A stretch of 43,406 nucleotides of DNA from Saprospiraceae bacterium (GCA_021604865.1 BQJU01000061.1:1-43406); one strand, 5' to 3'; shown: positions 17,516-27,412, numbered from the stretch's first letter. Notes: generated from the letters alone by a model not told the origin. Numbers and translations: made by a program.

Positions 17516-18946
17516 ATGAGATCTATTGCATTCCTTTTAATGATTAGCTTCCTGACCTTCACCTCTTGTCAGGATATTTTGGACAAAGACCCACTAGGGA
17601 TTCTGGACGTTGGGTCTTTTTTTCAAACCTCTGAAGACGCCGTGCAAGCGATTAATGCCGCTTATGAGCCGTTGTTGTTCAACAATAATAACAACAATTT
17701 CTATTGGGCCTTTGCTGAGGTGACTTCTGATGAAGCCATAGCTGGTGGTGATGGTTCCAGAGCCGGCATTGTCGAAATGGATTTATTTACGTACACGCCC
17801 CGCACCCAGGAATTCAATGATTTCTGGAAAGTCAATTATAATGGTATCAATCAATGCAACACAGTCATTGAAAAAGTACCCGAAATAGCGATGGACATAA
17901 CCCTGCAAAATCGCATCCTCGGCGAAGCTTATTTCCTGCGCGCCTATTATTATTTTCTTTTGACCCAAGTCTTTGGTGACGTGCCTTTGTTACTCAAAAT
18001 CACACCTCCAGATGAACTAAAAATACCCAAAACGCCCAAAGCAGAAATTTACGCTCAAATCGTATTGGATTGTGACCAGGCCGCAACCTGGCTGCCCGTT
18101 GATTACCCGGAAGTTGAAACAGGTAGAGCCACCAGAGGAGCGGCTTATGCTTTGGCAGCAAAAACCTATCTCTATCAAAAAAATTGGAGTAAAACCCTGG
18201 AATATACCACCAAAGTGAAGGACTTAGGCGTTTATGCCCTCGTCGCTGATTATCAGGATAATTTCAAAGAAGAAACCCAAAATAATAGCGAATCGGTATG
18301 GGAAATCCAACATGCCAATCTGGAGTTAGGCGTAGGCAATTTTCTGAATCAATGGTGGCGTTCCAAAAAGATCCAGGGTTATGGTTTTGCTGAAGTTACG
18401 CCAGCCTTTGTTGCTGCTTTTGAACCCGGAGACCCACGTCGGAAGTTCACCGTTGCTGTAAATAATGAGGAATACTTTGGTTATATATACAAACCCTCCT
18501 ATTCCTCTACGGGTTTTGGGGTCCGGAAATACTTGCAGATAGATTCCACCGTCACCCAGCCATCCGATGGCGATATTAACTACACTGCTGTTCGTTATGC
18601 AGAGGTACTGCTTTGGGAAGCTGAAGCATTGGCCGAACTGGGACAGGTAGTGGAAGCTCAAGCTCCGCTGGAAACCGTCAGAGCGCGGGCCAGAGCACAA
18701 GCTGAGGACCCGGAAAATACCTTGCCGCCAATCCTAACGACTGACAAAAGTGAAATGATCACTGCCATTCGCCATGAACGGCAAGTAGAATTAGGTTTTG
18801 AAATGCACCGCTTTTTCGACCTGGTTCGCTGGGGAATTGCGGCGGATTTATTACCGGATTTTCAACCCGGCAAACACGAAACTTTTCCGCTTCCGCAAAC
18901 GGAAATTGACTTAAACTCTGCATTGGAACAAAATCAGGGGTATTGA
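17516..18946 (+). CDS. SusD/RagB-family glycan-binding lipoprotein
   Basis: A 476-aa surface lipoprotein: signal peptide with Cys18 (ISFLTFTSC) and the usual DILDKDPLGILDVGSFFQT start. SusD hallmarks include AINAAYEPLL, FNDFWKVNYNGINQCNTVIEKV, LGEAYFLRAYYYFLLTQVFGDVPL, the TPR-like ATRGAAYALAAKTYLY, and a C-terminal IRHERQVELGFEMHRFFDLVRWG. It acts as the lid of the SusC transporter and binds the oligosaccharide. The poly-Asn stretch LLFNNNNNNFYW is a local oddity. Co-transcribed with the SusC gene. Confidence 0.95.
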   Translation: MRSIAFLLMISFLTFTSCQDILDKDPLGILDVGSFFQTSEDAVQAINAAYEPLLFNNNNNNFYWAFAEVTSDEAIAGGDGSRAGIVEMDLFTYTPRTQEFNDFWKVNYNGINQCNTVIEKVPEIAMDITLQNRILGEAYFLRAYYYFLLTQVFGDVPLLLKITPPDELKIPKTPKAEIYAQIVLDCDQAATWLPVDYPEVETGRATRGAAYALAAKTYLYQKNWSKTLEYTTKVKDLGVYALVADYQDNFKEETQNNSESVWEIQHANLELGVGNFLNQWWRSKKIQGYGFAEVTPAFVAAFEPGDPRRKFTVAVNNEEYFGYIYKPSYSSTGFGVRKYLQIDSTVTQPSDGDINYTAVRYAEVLLWEAEALAELGQVVEAQAPLETVRARARAQAEDPENTLPPILTTDKSEMITAIRHERQVELGFEMHRFFDLVRWGIAADLLPDFQPGKHETFPLPQTEIDLNSALEQNQGY

Positions 18947-19008
18947 GACGAAGAGAGACTGAAGGTTGCTCTATCCTTGGCAATTATCTGAATTAAATCA
19001 AAGAAATT

Positions 19009-22000
19009 GTGAACAAACACAAACATCTTTTATCTATTTTATTGATGGGCCTTTCCTTTTGCGCCAACGCACAGGTTACCCAAATTGACATCAATCGCAT
19101 TGAGCTGATGCCCAATGAACCGGCTCCCTATAATATGCGGAATTGGGCGCAGGTAGCTATGCAATACGACTCCTTTGTTTATGACATTCAAAAAACCGGC
19201 CAATATTTGCCCGTGGTCACCTTGCAATCCGCCGGTGTGAATTATCCACAAAACCCTGCATTTGGACTACACACCTACGTAGGAACAAATAATCCTAATG
19301 GCAAAGAAGCCATCAATATTTTGCCCTCTCTGGTCGGCGCAACACTCGTAGGTGTTGACAAAACCAATCAATTTGGCCAAAACTGGGTACTGATGAGTCA
19401 GGATTTTTTTAACAAAAATAATAACCAAGGTCTCTACCTCAACAACCCCAGTACTAGCAGTGGCAATGATTGGTGGTACGACCTGATGCCTAATATTTAC
19501 TTTTATCAATTGTACGATCTCTATCCTGCTTTGGGAGGTGATGAGGCATTTCAGTTTACCAGCATTGCCAATCGTTTTCAGGAAGCCGTTCAGGGTATGG
19601 GCGGCGATGACAAACCCTGGCAACAAGCATCCATGAACTACCGGGCGTGGGACTTTCTGCAAATGGAGCCCAATGCAAATGGCGTAGCCGAACCGGAAGC
19701 CGCCGGTGCATTTGCATGGGTGTTGTACCACGCTTGGAAACAAACCGGCAATCCGGAATACCTCAAAGCTGCGGAGTGGAGTCTGGAGTTTTTAAATGAT
19801 TGGACATCAAATCCCTCTTATGAATTGCAGTTGCCGTATGGGGTGTACACAGCAGCAAAAATGAATGCCGAAATCAATACGGACTACGACCTCGAAAAAA
19901 TGGTGAATTGGACCTTTGACAAAGGGCCTCTACGGGGCTGGGGTGCGGTGGTTGGAAATTGGGGCGGCTTCGACGTGCACGGCCTCATAGGTGAAGCCAA
20001 TGACGTTGGCGATGACTATGCCTTTCAAATGAATGGAGTACAACAGGCCGCCGCATTAGTGCCGATGATTCGGTACGATAAACGATATGCGCGGGCTATT
20101 GGTAAATGGATGCTCAATCTGGCTAATGCCACCCGGCTTTTTTATCCGGGGTTTCTCCCTGGTTTTTTACAGGATGCTTCCGCCTGGTCTGATACCTATG
20201 ACCCGGATCGGGTAGTTGGCTATGAAGCGCTTCGGGAACAATGGCAGGGCAATGCGCCCTTTTCTACCGGCGATGCAGTCGGTGGTGGGTGGGCAGGTAC
20301 CAATCTTGCACTTTATGGCACCTCCTCTATTGGTTATCTAGGTGCCATTCTCGAAAACACTAGTGATCCGAAAATTTTCAAAATTGATTTGCTAAAAACG
20401 GACTTTTACAATAATGAGGCCTATCCTACCTATTTATTGTTCAACCCGTATAGTTCACCCAAAACGGTAGAGCTGGCGGTAGGTACCGAAGCTGTAGATC
20501 TTTATGAAACCCTTTCTGAAAGCTTTGTTTTACAAAATGTAAACGGCTTGGTCGACATCACTATTCCAGCCGATGAGGCTATCGTATTGACAATCGTACC
20601 AGCAAGCGGCAGCATTACTTACAATGAAAATAAAATGTTGATCAACGACATAGTTGTGGATTTCATGCAAACAGCTATGCCTTTCAATTATGCACCAAGG
20701 ATTCAGGCATTAGCGGCAGAACAAGCAGAAGTGGAACTCGGAGATTCCACCACCATTTTTGCAAAAGCATTTGACAAGGATTCTGAAAACCTCACCTATA
20801 TCTGGAGTACTTCTGGAGGGACCATCTCCGGTTCGGGATCAACTGTAAAATGGCTCGCTCCAGCTACAATTGCCGATCATGAAATTACGTTGATCGTAAC
20901 AGATGAAACCAATCATCAGGATACGGCCACAATTTCCCTCAGTGCCGTTGCCGAAATTAACGACGCTCCGCAAATTCTGGAAATTTTAAAAAGTGCCCCT
21001 TACAGCAACCCAGAAGGTACGCTTGAATTCCAGGCCATAGCGCTCGACAGCAACGAGGATCCGATTACTTATGAATGGTCAGCCAGCGGTGGCAATATCA
21101 CCGGCGAAGGCAGCACCGTGAACTGGACAGCTCCCGCATCAGAAGGTATTTATCAATTGACGGTGACCGTAAATGACGACGGCGGCCTGTCGGCTACAAA
21201 AACCACCTCCGTTTTGGTGAGGACTTTTGAATCTACAGCAGGCAATCTGATTGCCTGGTATCCCTTTGCCCTGAATGGTCATGATATCAGTGGAAATCAA
21301 CTTCATGGCCAGGTCAGTGGTGCCGTGTATGGCGATGACTTTTTTGGCAACCCACTCAGCGCTTTATTGACAGATGGATTCAATGATCGGGTGACTGTAG
21401 AGAATAACCCGATCCTCAATTTTCAGGAGGCCATAACCCTTAGTTGTTGGTTTAAACCCGATTTACTTCCAGAGCACGAAATTTTCCTTCTTTCTCATGG
21501 AAGTTGGCAAAACCGCTGGAAAGTTTCTATCACCCCAGAACAGAAAGTTCGCTGGACGGTAAATACCCTTGACGCTGTCGGCGATCTCGACTCCGAAGTG
21601 CTGATTCAACAAGATAATTTTTACCACTTGACTGTTACCTATGATGGTGCATGGATGACGCTCTACCTCAACGGCGAATTACAAGCCTACCGCCCGTTTA
21701 CCGGAAATCTTCGCACCACTTCACTACCGTTACTCATCGCCCAAATGTTACCGGATAATATTGATTTTAATTACAAAGGAATCATAGACGAGGTGAAAAT
21801 TTTCGATTATGCACTTACGCCTTCATCCGTTTTGACGCTTTACCAACAAAGCATTACTTCTACCAGAGAACCTATTCAACAGATACCAGCGCTAACACTT
21901 ACACCCAATCCGGCTTCAGATTTATTGTCGATCCGGCACTCAGGAGTTTCTGCAGATCACGGCACATTGTCGGTCTTCAATATGCAGGGACACCTCATAG

Positions 22001-22125
22001 CGGAGCAACAGGTCCGTTCGGAAGCAGCAACCAAATTGGCAATAAACAACTGGCAGTCAGGAATGTACATCGTTGTTCTTAAAACCGGGCGAACAATATT
22101 AACCGCCCGATTTGTGAAATTATAG
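19009..22125 (+). CDS. Secreted multidomain putative glycan-active enzyme (unassigned N-terminal domain, Ig-like x2, LamG, T9SS tail)
   Basis: A 1038-aa T9SS cargo. Signal peptide 1-22 (ending FCANAQ). Residues about 23-555 form a Trp/Tyr/Gly-rich region of repeated helices (YNMRNWAQVAMQYDSF, AAGAFAWVLYHAWKQTG, YLKAAEWSLEFLNDW, MNGVQQAAALVPMIRYDKRY), the look of an (alpha/alpha)6-barrel glycosidase or lyase; acidic catalytic candidates sit in GDDKPWQQASMNYRAWDF, NWGGFDVHG and EANDVGDDYAF. No CAZy family could be named. Residues about 561-742 hold two Ig-like domains (each with the T(I/V)SGSGSTVxW or NITGEGSTVNW motif), about 745-955 a LamG domain, and about 963-1038 the T9SS sorting tail (LTPNPASDLLSI). 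It lies 62 bp after the SusD gene, so it probably cuts the locus substrate at the cell surface. The start uses GTG. Confidence 0.8.
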   Translation: MNKHKHLLSILLMGLSFCANAQVTQIDINRIELMPNEPAPYNMRNWAQVAMQYDSFVYDIQKTGQYLPVVTLQSAGVNYPQNPAFGLHTYVGTNNPNGKEAINILPSLVGATLVGVDKTNQFGQNWVLMSQDFFNKNNNQGLYLNNPSTSSGNDWWYDLMPNIYFYQLYDLYPALGGDEAFQFTSIANRFQEAVQGMGGDDKPWQQASMNYRAWDFLQMEPNANGVAEPEAAGAFAWVLYHAWKQTGNPEYLKAAEWSLEFLNDWTSNPSYELQLPYGVYTAAKMNAEINTDYDLEKMVNWTFDKGPLRGWGAVVGNWGGFDVHGLIGEANDVGDDYAFQMNGVQQAAALVPMIRYDKRYARAIGKWMLNLANATRLFYPGFLPGFLQDASAWSDTYDPDRVVGYEALREQWQGNAPFSTGDAVGGGWAGTNLALYGTSSIGYLGAILENTSDPKIFKIDLLKTDFYNNEAYPTYLLFNPYSSPKTVELAVGTEAVDLYETLSESFVLQNVNGLVDITIPADEAIVLTIVPASGSITYNENKMLINDIVVDFMQTAMPFNYAPRIQALAAEQAEVELGDSTTIFAKAFDKDSENLTYIWSTSGGTISGSGSTVKWLAPATIADHEITLIVTDETNHQDTATISLSAVAEINDAPQILEILKSAPYSNPEGTLEFQAIALDSNEDPITYEWSASGGNITGEGSTVNWTAPASEGIYQLTVTVNDDGGLSATKTTSVLVRTFESTAGNLIAWYPFALNGHDISGNQLHGQVSGAVYGDDFFGNPLSALLTDGFNDRVTVENNPILNFQEAITLSCWFKPDLLPEHEIFLLSHGSWQNRWKVSITPEQKVRWTVNTLDAVGDLDSEVLIQQDNFYHLTVTYDGAWMTLYLNGELQAYRPFTGNLRTTSLPLLIAQMLPDNIDFNYKGIIDEVKIFDYALTPSSVLTLYQQSITSTREPIQQIPALTLTPNPASDLLSIRHSGVSADHGTLSVFNMQGHLIAEQQVRSEAATKLAINNWQSGMYIVVLKTGRTILTARFVKL

Positions 22126-22167
22126 AAAGGGAATTTTATTTTAAATCACTTCAAAAATGAATAATAA

Positions 22168-25100
22168 ATGAGCTTTTATCTACGACCTCTTCAATATTTA
22201 CTCTGCCTTTTGCTATTGGCATCGGTAGGTTTAAATGCCCAAACGCTTGTAGCAGATTATTCTTTTGCAGGAAATGCGAAAGATCAATCTGTAACCGGCA
22301 ATGATGCTGCTGTTCGTGGCGCAATACTGGCACAGGACCGTTTCGGCTGGGCCAACAACGCCTTTCGCTTCGACGGCGTACAAAGCAATCTTCAAGCGCC
22401 AAATATGGCTGCGCTTAACTCCGATTACACCACCGTAGCTTTTTGGATAAAAGCCAATGCGCTCCCGATCTCAGGAGAATCTTACCTCCTGTCTTTTGGA
22501 GGCTGGCAGGAACGATGGAAAATATCCTTACCCGATCATGGTAAACTGGTATGGACGACCAATAATTCTTCGGGTATTTCTGATATGGATGCTGGTGATG
22601 GCAATGTACTGGTGACAGGAACCTGGACTCATTTAGCATTTGTACATGATGGAACAAAAGATCGCATCTATATGAATGGCGTTCAGGTTGCCGAAAAAGA
22701 TGTGGCTGGCACGCTTAATAACACCACACAGTCCCTGGGTATCGGTTATAATCCGATTGACGGTGGTAACTTTTTTAATGGGGTTTTAGATGAGATTCAA
22801 ATTTACGATGGAGCCCTGGATGCCGGAGCAATTCTGACGCTTTATAATACTCAAAATACTGAACCTAATATTGGATCTGGACAGGTAGCTTCTTATTCCT
22901 TTTCCAAAAACACGCTGGATGACTCTCCTTTTGGCAACCACGGAAAAGCCACCGACTTACAATCAGCCACCGACCGTTTTGGATTTGGCAATAGCGCATA
23001 CTCTTTTAATGGCACTTCTTCTACCTTTGAAGCGAGCAATTCTTCCCAATTAAATTCCGACTTTACCACCGTCAGTTTTTGGGTAAAACCCAATACGCTG
23101 CCCGCAAGTGGTGATGTTTACCTGATGTCTTTGGGCGGATGGCAGGAGCGCTGGAAAATCTCCATGCCCGATCATGGCAAACTCGTATGGACGACCAACA
23201 ACTCTTCCGGTATTTCCGATATGGATGCCGGTGATGGTAATGAATTGGCGCCCGGAGAATGGAAACACGTAGTCATGATACACGATGGCACCAAAGATCG
23301 GATTTACATGAATGGTGTACAAGTTGCCGAAAAAGATGTAACGGGTGCGCTGAACAACACAACCTTCCCCTTAGGGATTGGCTACAACCCCGTTGATGGT
23401 GGGAACTTTTTTGATGGCGTATTAGATGAAGTTCAGATTTACAATTATGCCCTCTCTGCTCCAGATGTGGCAGATTTATATACCGCCCAATCTGCTTTCC
23501 CGGGTACGCCCGGTACTTTGGTGGCTGAGTATCAATTTGCAGGAGATGCCGATGATACTTCACCATTCAAGAACCACGGACTAGTCAACGGTGCCATCCC
23601 TACTGCCGACCGATTTGGTTATGCATCCAATGCACGTCAGTTTTCCGGCAACGAAAGTATTTGGGCCGCAAATTCTGCCGCACTCAATTCGGATAATGCC
23701 ACGATTAGCTTCTGGGTAAAAGTTGATGAATTACCGGCTAGCGGTGAAGCCTTTCTTTTATCGGATGGCGGATGGCAGGAACGATGGAAAATTTCCGTTC
23801 CCAGTCATGGTAAATTGGTTTTTACAACCAATAGCTCCTCCGGTATTTCCGATATGGATGCCGGCGATGGGAATGAACTGCCGGTTGGCGTATGGAAACA
23901 CGTAGCGATGGTGCACGATGGCACCAAGGACAAAATTTTCATTGATGGTGTTTTAGCCAATGATAAAGATGTTGCTGGCACCTTAAATGCTACGAAACAC
24001 CCATTGGGCATTGGCTACGACCCAATTGACAATATCGGATTTTTCACGGGAAGTCTGGACGATATTCAGCTTTATAATGTAGCCTTGACCGATCAGGAGG
24101 TCCTGGATTTGTATACGGCTCAAAATCAAGCACCGGTCATTGCCGGAGATTTAGTTGCCGACTATCCTTTCAGCGGAAATGCTAACGATGCCACAGGTTA
24201 TAAAAACAATGCCCAGGTAAATGGCGCACAACTTGGCGACGACCGTTTTGACCAGGCAAATAAAGCCTATACGTTCAATGGTATCACTGATGCCATCGAA
24301 GCCGCTAATTCTCCTCAATTGAATTCACCAAATACTACGGTTAGCTTCTGGATAAATGTTGCTGAATTACCGACCAGTGGCGAAGCTTTTATATTGACGC
24401 TTGGCGGCTGGCAGGAACGCTGGAAAATTTCCCTGCCCGATCATGGTAAACTAGTCTGGACGACCAACAACTCTTCCGGAATCTCTGATATGGATGCAGG
24501 GAATGGAAATGAGCTGATCGCTGGCGAATGGAGACACGTGGTCATGGTACATGATGGTACCAAAGACCGCATATATATGAATGGTGTGCAGATTGCCGAA
24601 AAAGATGTAGCAGGCACTTTGAATAGCACCACTCATCCATTGGGTATAGGCTATAATGCCGTTGATGGAGGCTCGTATTTTAACGGCTCCCTCGATGAAA
24701 TACAGATCTATAAGGTGGCACTGACCGCACCACAAATTGCTGACCTTTATGCGGCTCAATCTACCCCTCCGGTGGTCGCAGATGATGAAGCACCTGATGC
24801 ACCCCTGAATCTAACAGCTACCGTAAATTTCAACAATGTAGGGTTAAACTGGTTGCCTGCAACCGACAATGTTGGAGTTACCGGGTACAATGTTTTCCAG
24901 GATGGTAGCAAGGTGATGACTACCGAAAATACGTCTGCCCAATTATCGGCTTTGACACCCCTTACTACTTTTAACTTCAGCGTCACCGCCGTAGATGAAG
25001 CAGGCAACGAGTCACTGCCTTCTTCCTTGATGGTCACCTCAGGGCCTGATGAAACACCTGATACCGAAGCACCTACTGCTCCCGGTAACCTAATGGCCTC

Positions 25101-26289
25101 TGCAGGCTCAAATTCAGTCTTGCTTTCCTGGGAGCCTTCTATCGACAATGTAATCGTGTCAGGTTATGTGGTTCTTGTGGATGGCCTCTATTATGATAGC
25201 ATCCCTGGCACCTCTACTTCCATATTTATTGGTGGCCTGGATCCGGAAACCGCCTATACTTTTGAAGTTTATGCCTTTGACCTGGCAGGCAACGATTCTG
25301 ATATTGCAGAGATTACTGTGTCAACTGAAGCTGAAATCAATACCGGTGAGCCAGGTCTCGTAGCCTGGTATCGTTTTGATGGGAATGCCAACGATGCAAC
25401 CCCTTACGTCAACCACGGTGTCATTGGTGGCAATCCTACATTTGAAGATGTCACTCATCCCAATGGCACCGGAAATCAGGCTATTGTATTCGATGGCGAT
25501 CAGGACTCTGTGCTGGCAGCCAATGCCGTTCAGCTTATCTCCGACTTTACCACTGTCAGTTTCTGGATCAGAGTTGATCAGGTCACTGTTGATGCCGAGG
25601 CTTATGTTATGGACTTTGGTCATTGGAGCAACCGCTGGAAAATATCACTGCCCCAACACCTGAAAATCGTTTGGACAACAAATAGCACCAATACCGTTTC
25701 CGATAACTTTATCCATGATATGGACAGTGGAGATGGCAATGATCTGGTTGTTGGTTTCTGGTGGTATGTGACCATGGTACACGACGGTGTCAATGACATT
25801 ATTTACCTGGACGGCGTTGAGGTGAACAACCTGCCCGCTGCAGGGATACTCAATAGTACTAGCTTACCGTTGGGTATGGGCAACAATCCCGTTGAAGGTG
25901 GCCAGTATTTTACCGGTGCCCTCGATGAGGTAAAGATATACAACCGGGCTTTAACAGCCGAAGAAGTTGCCACCCTATATGCACAAGGTGGATTGGTAGG
26001 CATAAATGATCCGCTGAAAGGTGAATTGGGCACTGTGGTCCAGTCTTACTACCCGAATCCTACTGTAGATCAGTTGACCATTGAGCATAGTTTCAATGCC
26101 AATCAACCACTAACACTACGGGTGCTTGATGTAGCAGGAAGACAGGTAGGTGCCATTCAGTATGATAAGAATGAATTACCTGCCGAGCAGTTTTCCATTG
26201 ACGTGGCGCAGTATCCCAGCGGTACTTATTTCCTCAATTTTATTTTGGGAGGTAAAAACCTGGGTTCAGTGAAGTTTACGAAACAATAA
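22168..26289 (+). CDS. Secreted adhesin-like protein with five LamG and two FN3 domains and a T9SS tail
   Basis: A 1373-aa protein with a signal peptide (LLCLLLLASVGLNAQ) but no recognisable enzyme domain. LamG-like domains lie at residues about 24-227, 239-441, 449-651, 659-861 and 1061-1272; two fibronectin type III domains (APDAPLNLTATVNF..., APTAPGNLMASAGS...) at about 874-959 and 969-1052; the T9SS sorting tail at about 1291-1373. The first four LamG units are very similar, each with GGWQERWKIS, an SHGK/DHGK turn and the acidic loop SDMDAGDGN. The fifth is diverged (GHWSNRWKIS, DMDSGDGN). It is likely a multivalent glycan-binding surface protein that holds the substrate near the secreted enzyme at 19009, whose LamG domain is related. 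Ligand unknown. Confidence 0.88.
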   Translation: MSFYLRPLQYLLCLLLLASVGLNAQTLVADYSFAGNAKDQSVTGNDAAVRGAILAQDRFGWANNAFRFDGVQSNLQAPNMAALNSDYTTVAFWIKANALPISGESYLLSFGGWQERWKISLPDHGKLVWTTNNSSGISDMDAGDGNVLVTGTWTHLAFVHDGTKDRIYMNGVQVAEKDVAGTLNNTTQSLGIGYNPIDGGNFFNGVLDEIQIYDGALDAGAILTLYNTQNTEPNIGSGQVASYSFSKNTLDDSPFGNHGKATDLQSATDRFGFGNSAYSFNGTSSTFEASNSSQLNSDFTTVSFWVKPNTLPASGDVYLMSLGGWQERWKISMPDHGKLVWTTNNSSGISDMDAGDGNELAPGEWKHVVMIHDGTKDRIYMNGVQVAEKDVTGALNNTTFPLGIGYNPVDGGNFFDGVLDEVQIYNYALSAPDVADLYTAQSAFPGTPGTLVAEYQFAGDADDTSPFKNHGLVNGAIPTADRFGYASNARQFSGNESIWAANSAALNSDNATISFWVKVDELPASGEAFLLSDGGWQERWKISVPSHGKLVFTTNSSSGISDMDAGDGNELPVGVWKHVAMVHDGTKDKIFIDGVLANDKDVAGTLNATKHPLGIGYDPIDNIGFFTGSLDDIQLYNVALTDQEVLDLYTAQNQAPVIAGDLVADYPFSGNANDATGYKNNAQVNGAQLGDDRFDQANKAYTFNGITDAIEAANSPQLNSPNTTVSFWINVAELPTSGEAFILTLGGWQERWKISLPDHGKLVWTTNNSSGISDMDAGNGNELIAGEWRHVVMVHDGTKDRIYMNGVQIAEKDVAGTLNSTTHPLGIGYNAVDGGSYFNGSLDEIQIYKVALTAPQIADLYAAQSTPPVVADDEAPDAPLNLTATVNFNNVGLNWLPATDNVGVTGYNVFQDGSKVMTTENTSAQLSALTPLTTFNFSVTAVDEAGNESLPSSLMVTSGPDETPDTEAPTAPGNLMASAGSNSVLLSWEPSIDNVIVSGYVVLVDGLYYDSIPGTSTSIFIGGLDPETAYTFEVYAFDLAGNDSDIAEITVSTEAEINTGEPGLVAWYRFDGNANDATPYVNHGVIGGNPTFEDVTHPNGTGNQAIVFDGDQDSVLAANAVQLISDFTTVSFWIRVDQVTVDAEAYVMDFGHWSNRWKISLPQHLKIVWTTNSTNTVSDNFIHDMDSGDGNDLVVGFWWYVTMVHDGVNDIIYLDGVEVNNLPAAGILNSTSLPLGMGNNPVEGGQYFTGALDEVKIYNRALTAEEVATLYAQGGLVGINDPLKGELGTVVQSYYPNPTVDQLTIEHSFNANQPLTLRVLDVAGRQVGAIQYDKNELPAEQFSIDVAQYPSGTYFLNFILGGKNLGSVKFTKQ
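22240..24750 (+). repeat. Four tandem LamG-coding repeats of about 635 bp
   Basis: Units begin near 22240, 22885, 23515 and 24145. The core around GATCATGGTAAACTGGT and GATATGGATGC is nearly identical in all four at DNA level. The high identity points to recent duplication or gene conversion within the gene. Confidence 0.85.
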
Positions 26290-26301
26290 TAGCTAATAAT
26301 A

Positions 26302-26338
26302 ACATGGGTTGTCCCGAAACCGGGATGATCCATGTTTT
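26302..26338 (+). terminator. Hairpin terminator or attenuator between the secreted-protein genes and the GH130/ABC operon
   Basis: ACATGG at the left pairs with CCATGT at the right, then five pairable positions (three of them G-U), then CCCG with CGGG around a short loop; TTTTT follows. Only about 20 nt remain before the GH130 start at 26360, too few for a full promoter, so partial read-through is likely and would lower expression of the downstream genes relative to SusC/D. Confidence 0.65.
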
Positions 26339-26359
26339 TAAAATGACGCCTAAGTCATT

Positions 26360-27412
26360 ATGGTAAATAGATTCATTGAAAACCCAATAATCACCACTCA
26401 GGACATTTCTCCCAGCCAGCCGGACTTCGTGGTTGAATGTGTCATGAATCCAAGTACTTTTTCCTTTGGTGGTAAAACTTGGTTATTATTGAGAGTGGCA
26501 GAACGACCAATACAAAAAAAGGGGATCATATCGGTTCCAATACTGGATGAAGGGGGTAGTTTTAACATCCTGGAATTTGCAAAGGACGACCCCAATGTTG
26601 ATCTTACAGATTCACGCCTGGTCCGGTATAAAAACACAACTTACCTTTCTACTATCTCACACCTTCAATTGGTGTGTAGTGAGGACGATGTGCATTTTTA
26701 CGAACCCAAAGACCATCAACCCACCAAAATTTTTGGCTCGGGCAGCCTGGAAACTTTTGGCATAGAAGATTGTCGCGTTACTTTAATTGATGGTGTTTAT
26801 TATTTAACCTATACCCAAGTGTCAAAACACGGGGTTGGGGTTGGCTTGATGTCTACCACTGATTGGCAAAATTTTTCAAGAGAAGGCATGATCCTCCCTC
26901 CCCACAATAAAGATTGTGCGTTATTCGAAGAAAAAATAGACGGTGAATATTACTGTCTTCATCGCCCCTCTGGCGTAGGAGTAGGAGGGAATTTTATATG
27001 GATTGCAACCTCCGAAAATCTAACCCATTGGGGAAATCATCAGTGTATTCTGCATACCCGAAAAGGCATGTGGGACAGCGAAAGGGTTGGGGCCGGAGCT
27101 ACGCCAATTAAAACAAAGGAAGGCTGGTTATCCATCTATCACGGAGCAGATGAAAATAACCGCTATTGTCTTGGCGCTGTATTGCTCGACCTGAAAAATC
27201 CTTCCAAAGTGCTTGCCCGTTCCTACCATCCACTTCTGGAACCAACAGCGGATTACGAAAAGCTAGGCTTTTTTAGCAACGTAGTTTTCACCAATGGCCA
27301 CTTAGTGAATGGGGATAATATTATCTTATATTACGGCGCTTCCGATCAGGTTATTTGTGGGGCAACCCTTTCCATTGAAAGCATTTTATTGGACTTAAAG
27401 GTGACGTACTGA
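26360..27412 (+). CDS. GH130-family beta-mannoside phosphorylase or mannosidase (beta-1,2-mannoside-type)
   Basis: A 350-aa cytosolic five-bladed beta-propeller enzyme with no signal peptide. The invariant catalytic acid is Asp137 in ETFGIEDCRVT. Other family motifs are FIENPIIT, NPSTFSFGGKTWLLLRVAERP, CALFEEKIDGEYYCLHRPSG (His201-Arg202-Pro203), WDSERVGAGATPIKTKEGWLxIYHGAD and LLEPTADYEKLGFFSNVVF. From memory of the family this arrangement resembles the beta-1,2-mannoside branch (Listeria Lin0857, Dyadobacter Dfer_3176) more than the beta-1,4 mannosylglucose branch. Whether it uses phosphate or water cannot be settled by eye. First gene of the ABC operon; its stop overlaps the next start (TGATG). 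Confidence 0.87.
   Translation: MVNRFIENPIITTQDISPSQPDFVVECVMNPSTFSFGGKTWLLLRVAERPIQKKGIISVPILDEGGSFNILEFAKDDPNVDLTDSRLVRYKNTTYLSTISHLQLVCSEDDVHFYEPKDHQPTKIFGSGSLETFGIEDCRVTLIDGVYYLTYTQVSKHGVGVGLMSTTDWQNFSREGMILPPHNKDCALFEEKIDGEYYCLHRPSGVGVGGNFIWIATSENLTHWGNHQCILHTRKGMWDSERVGAGATPIKTKEGWLSIYHGADENNRYCLGAVLLDLKNPSKVLARSYHPLLEPTADYEKLGFFSNVVFTNGHLVNGDNIILYYGASDQVICGATLSIESILLDLKVTY

Noticed and set aside
22240-24750. Regularly spaced repeats considered as a CRISPR array
   Set aside because: The units are about 635 bp and encode a continuous LamG-repeat protein; no short repeat-spacer pattern or cas gene exists.
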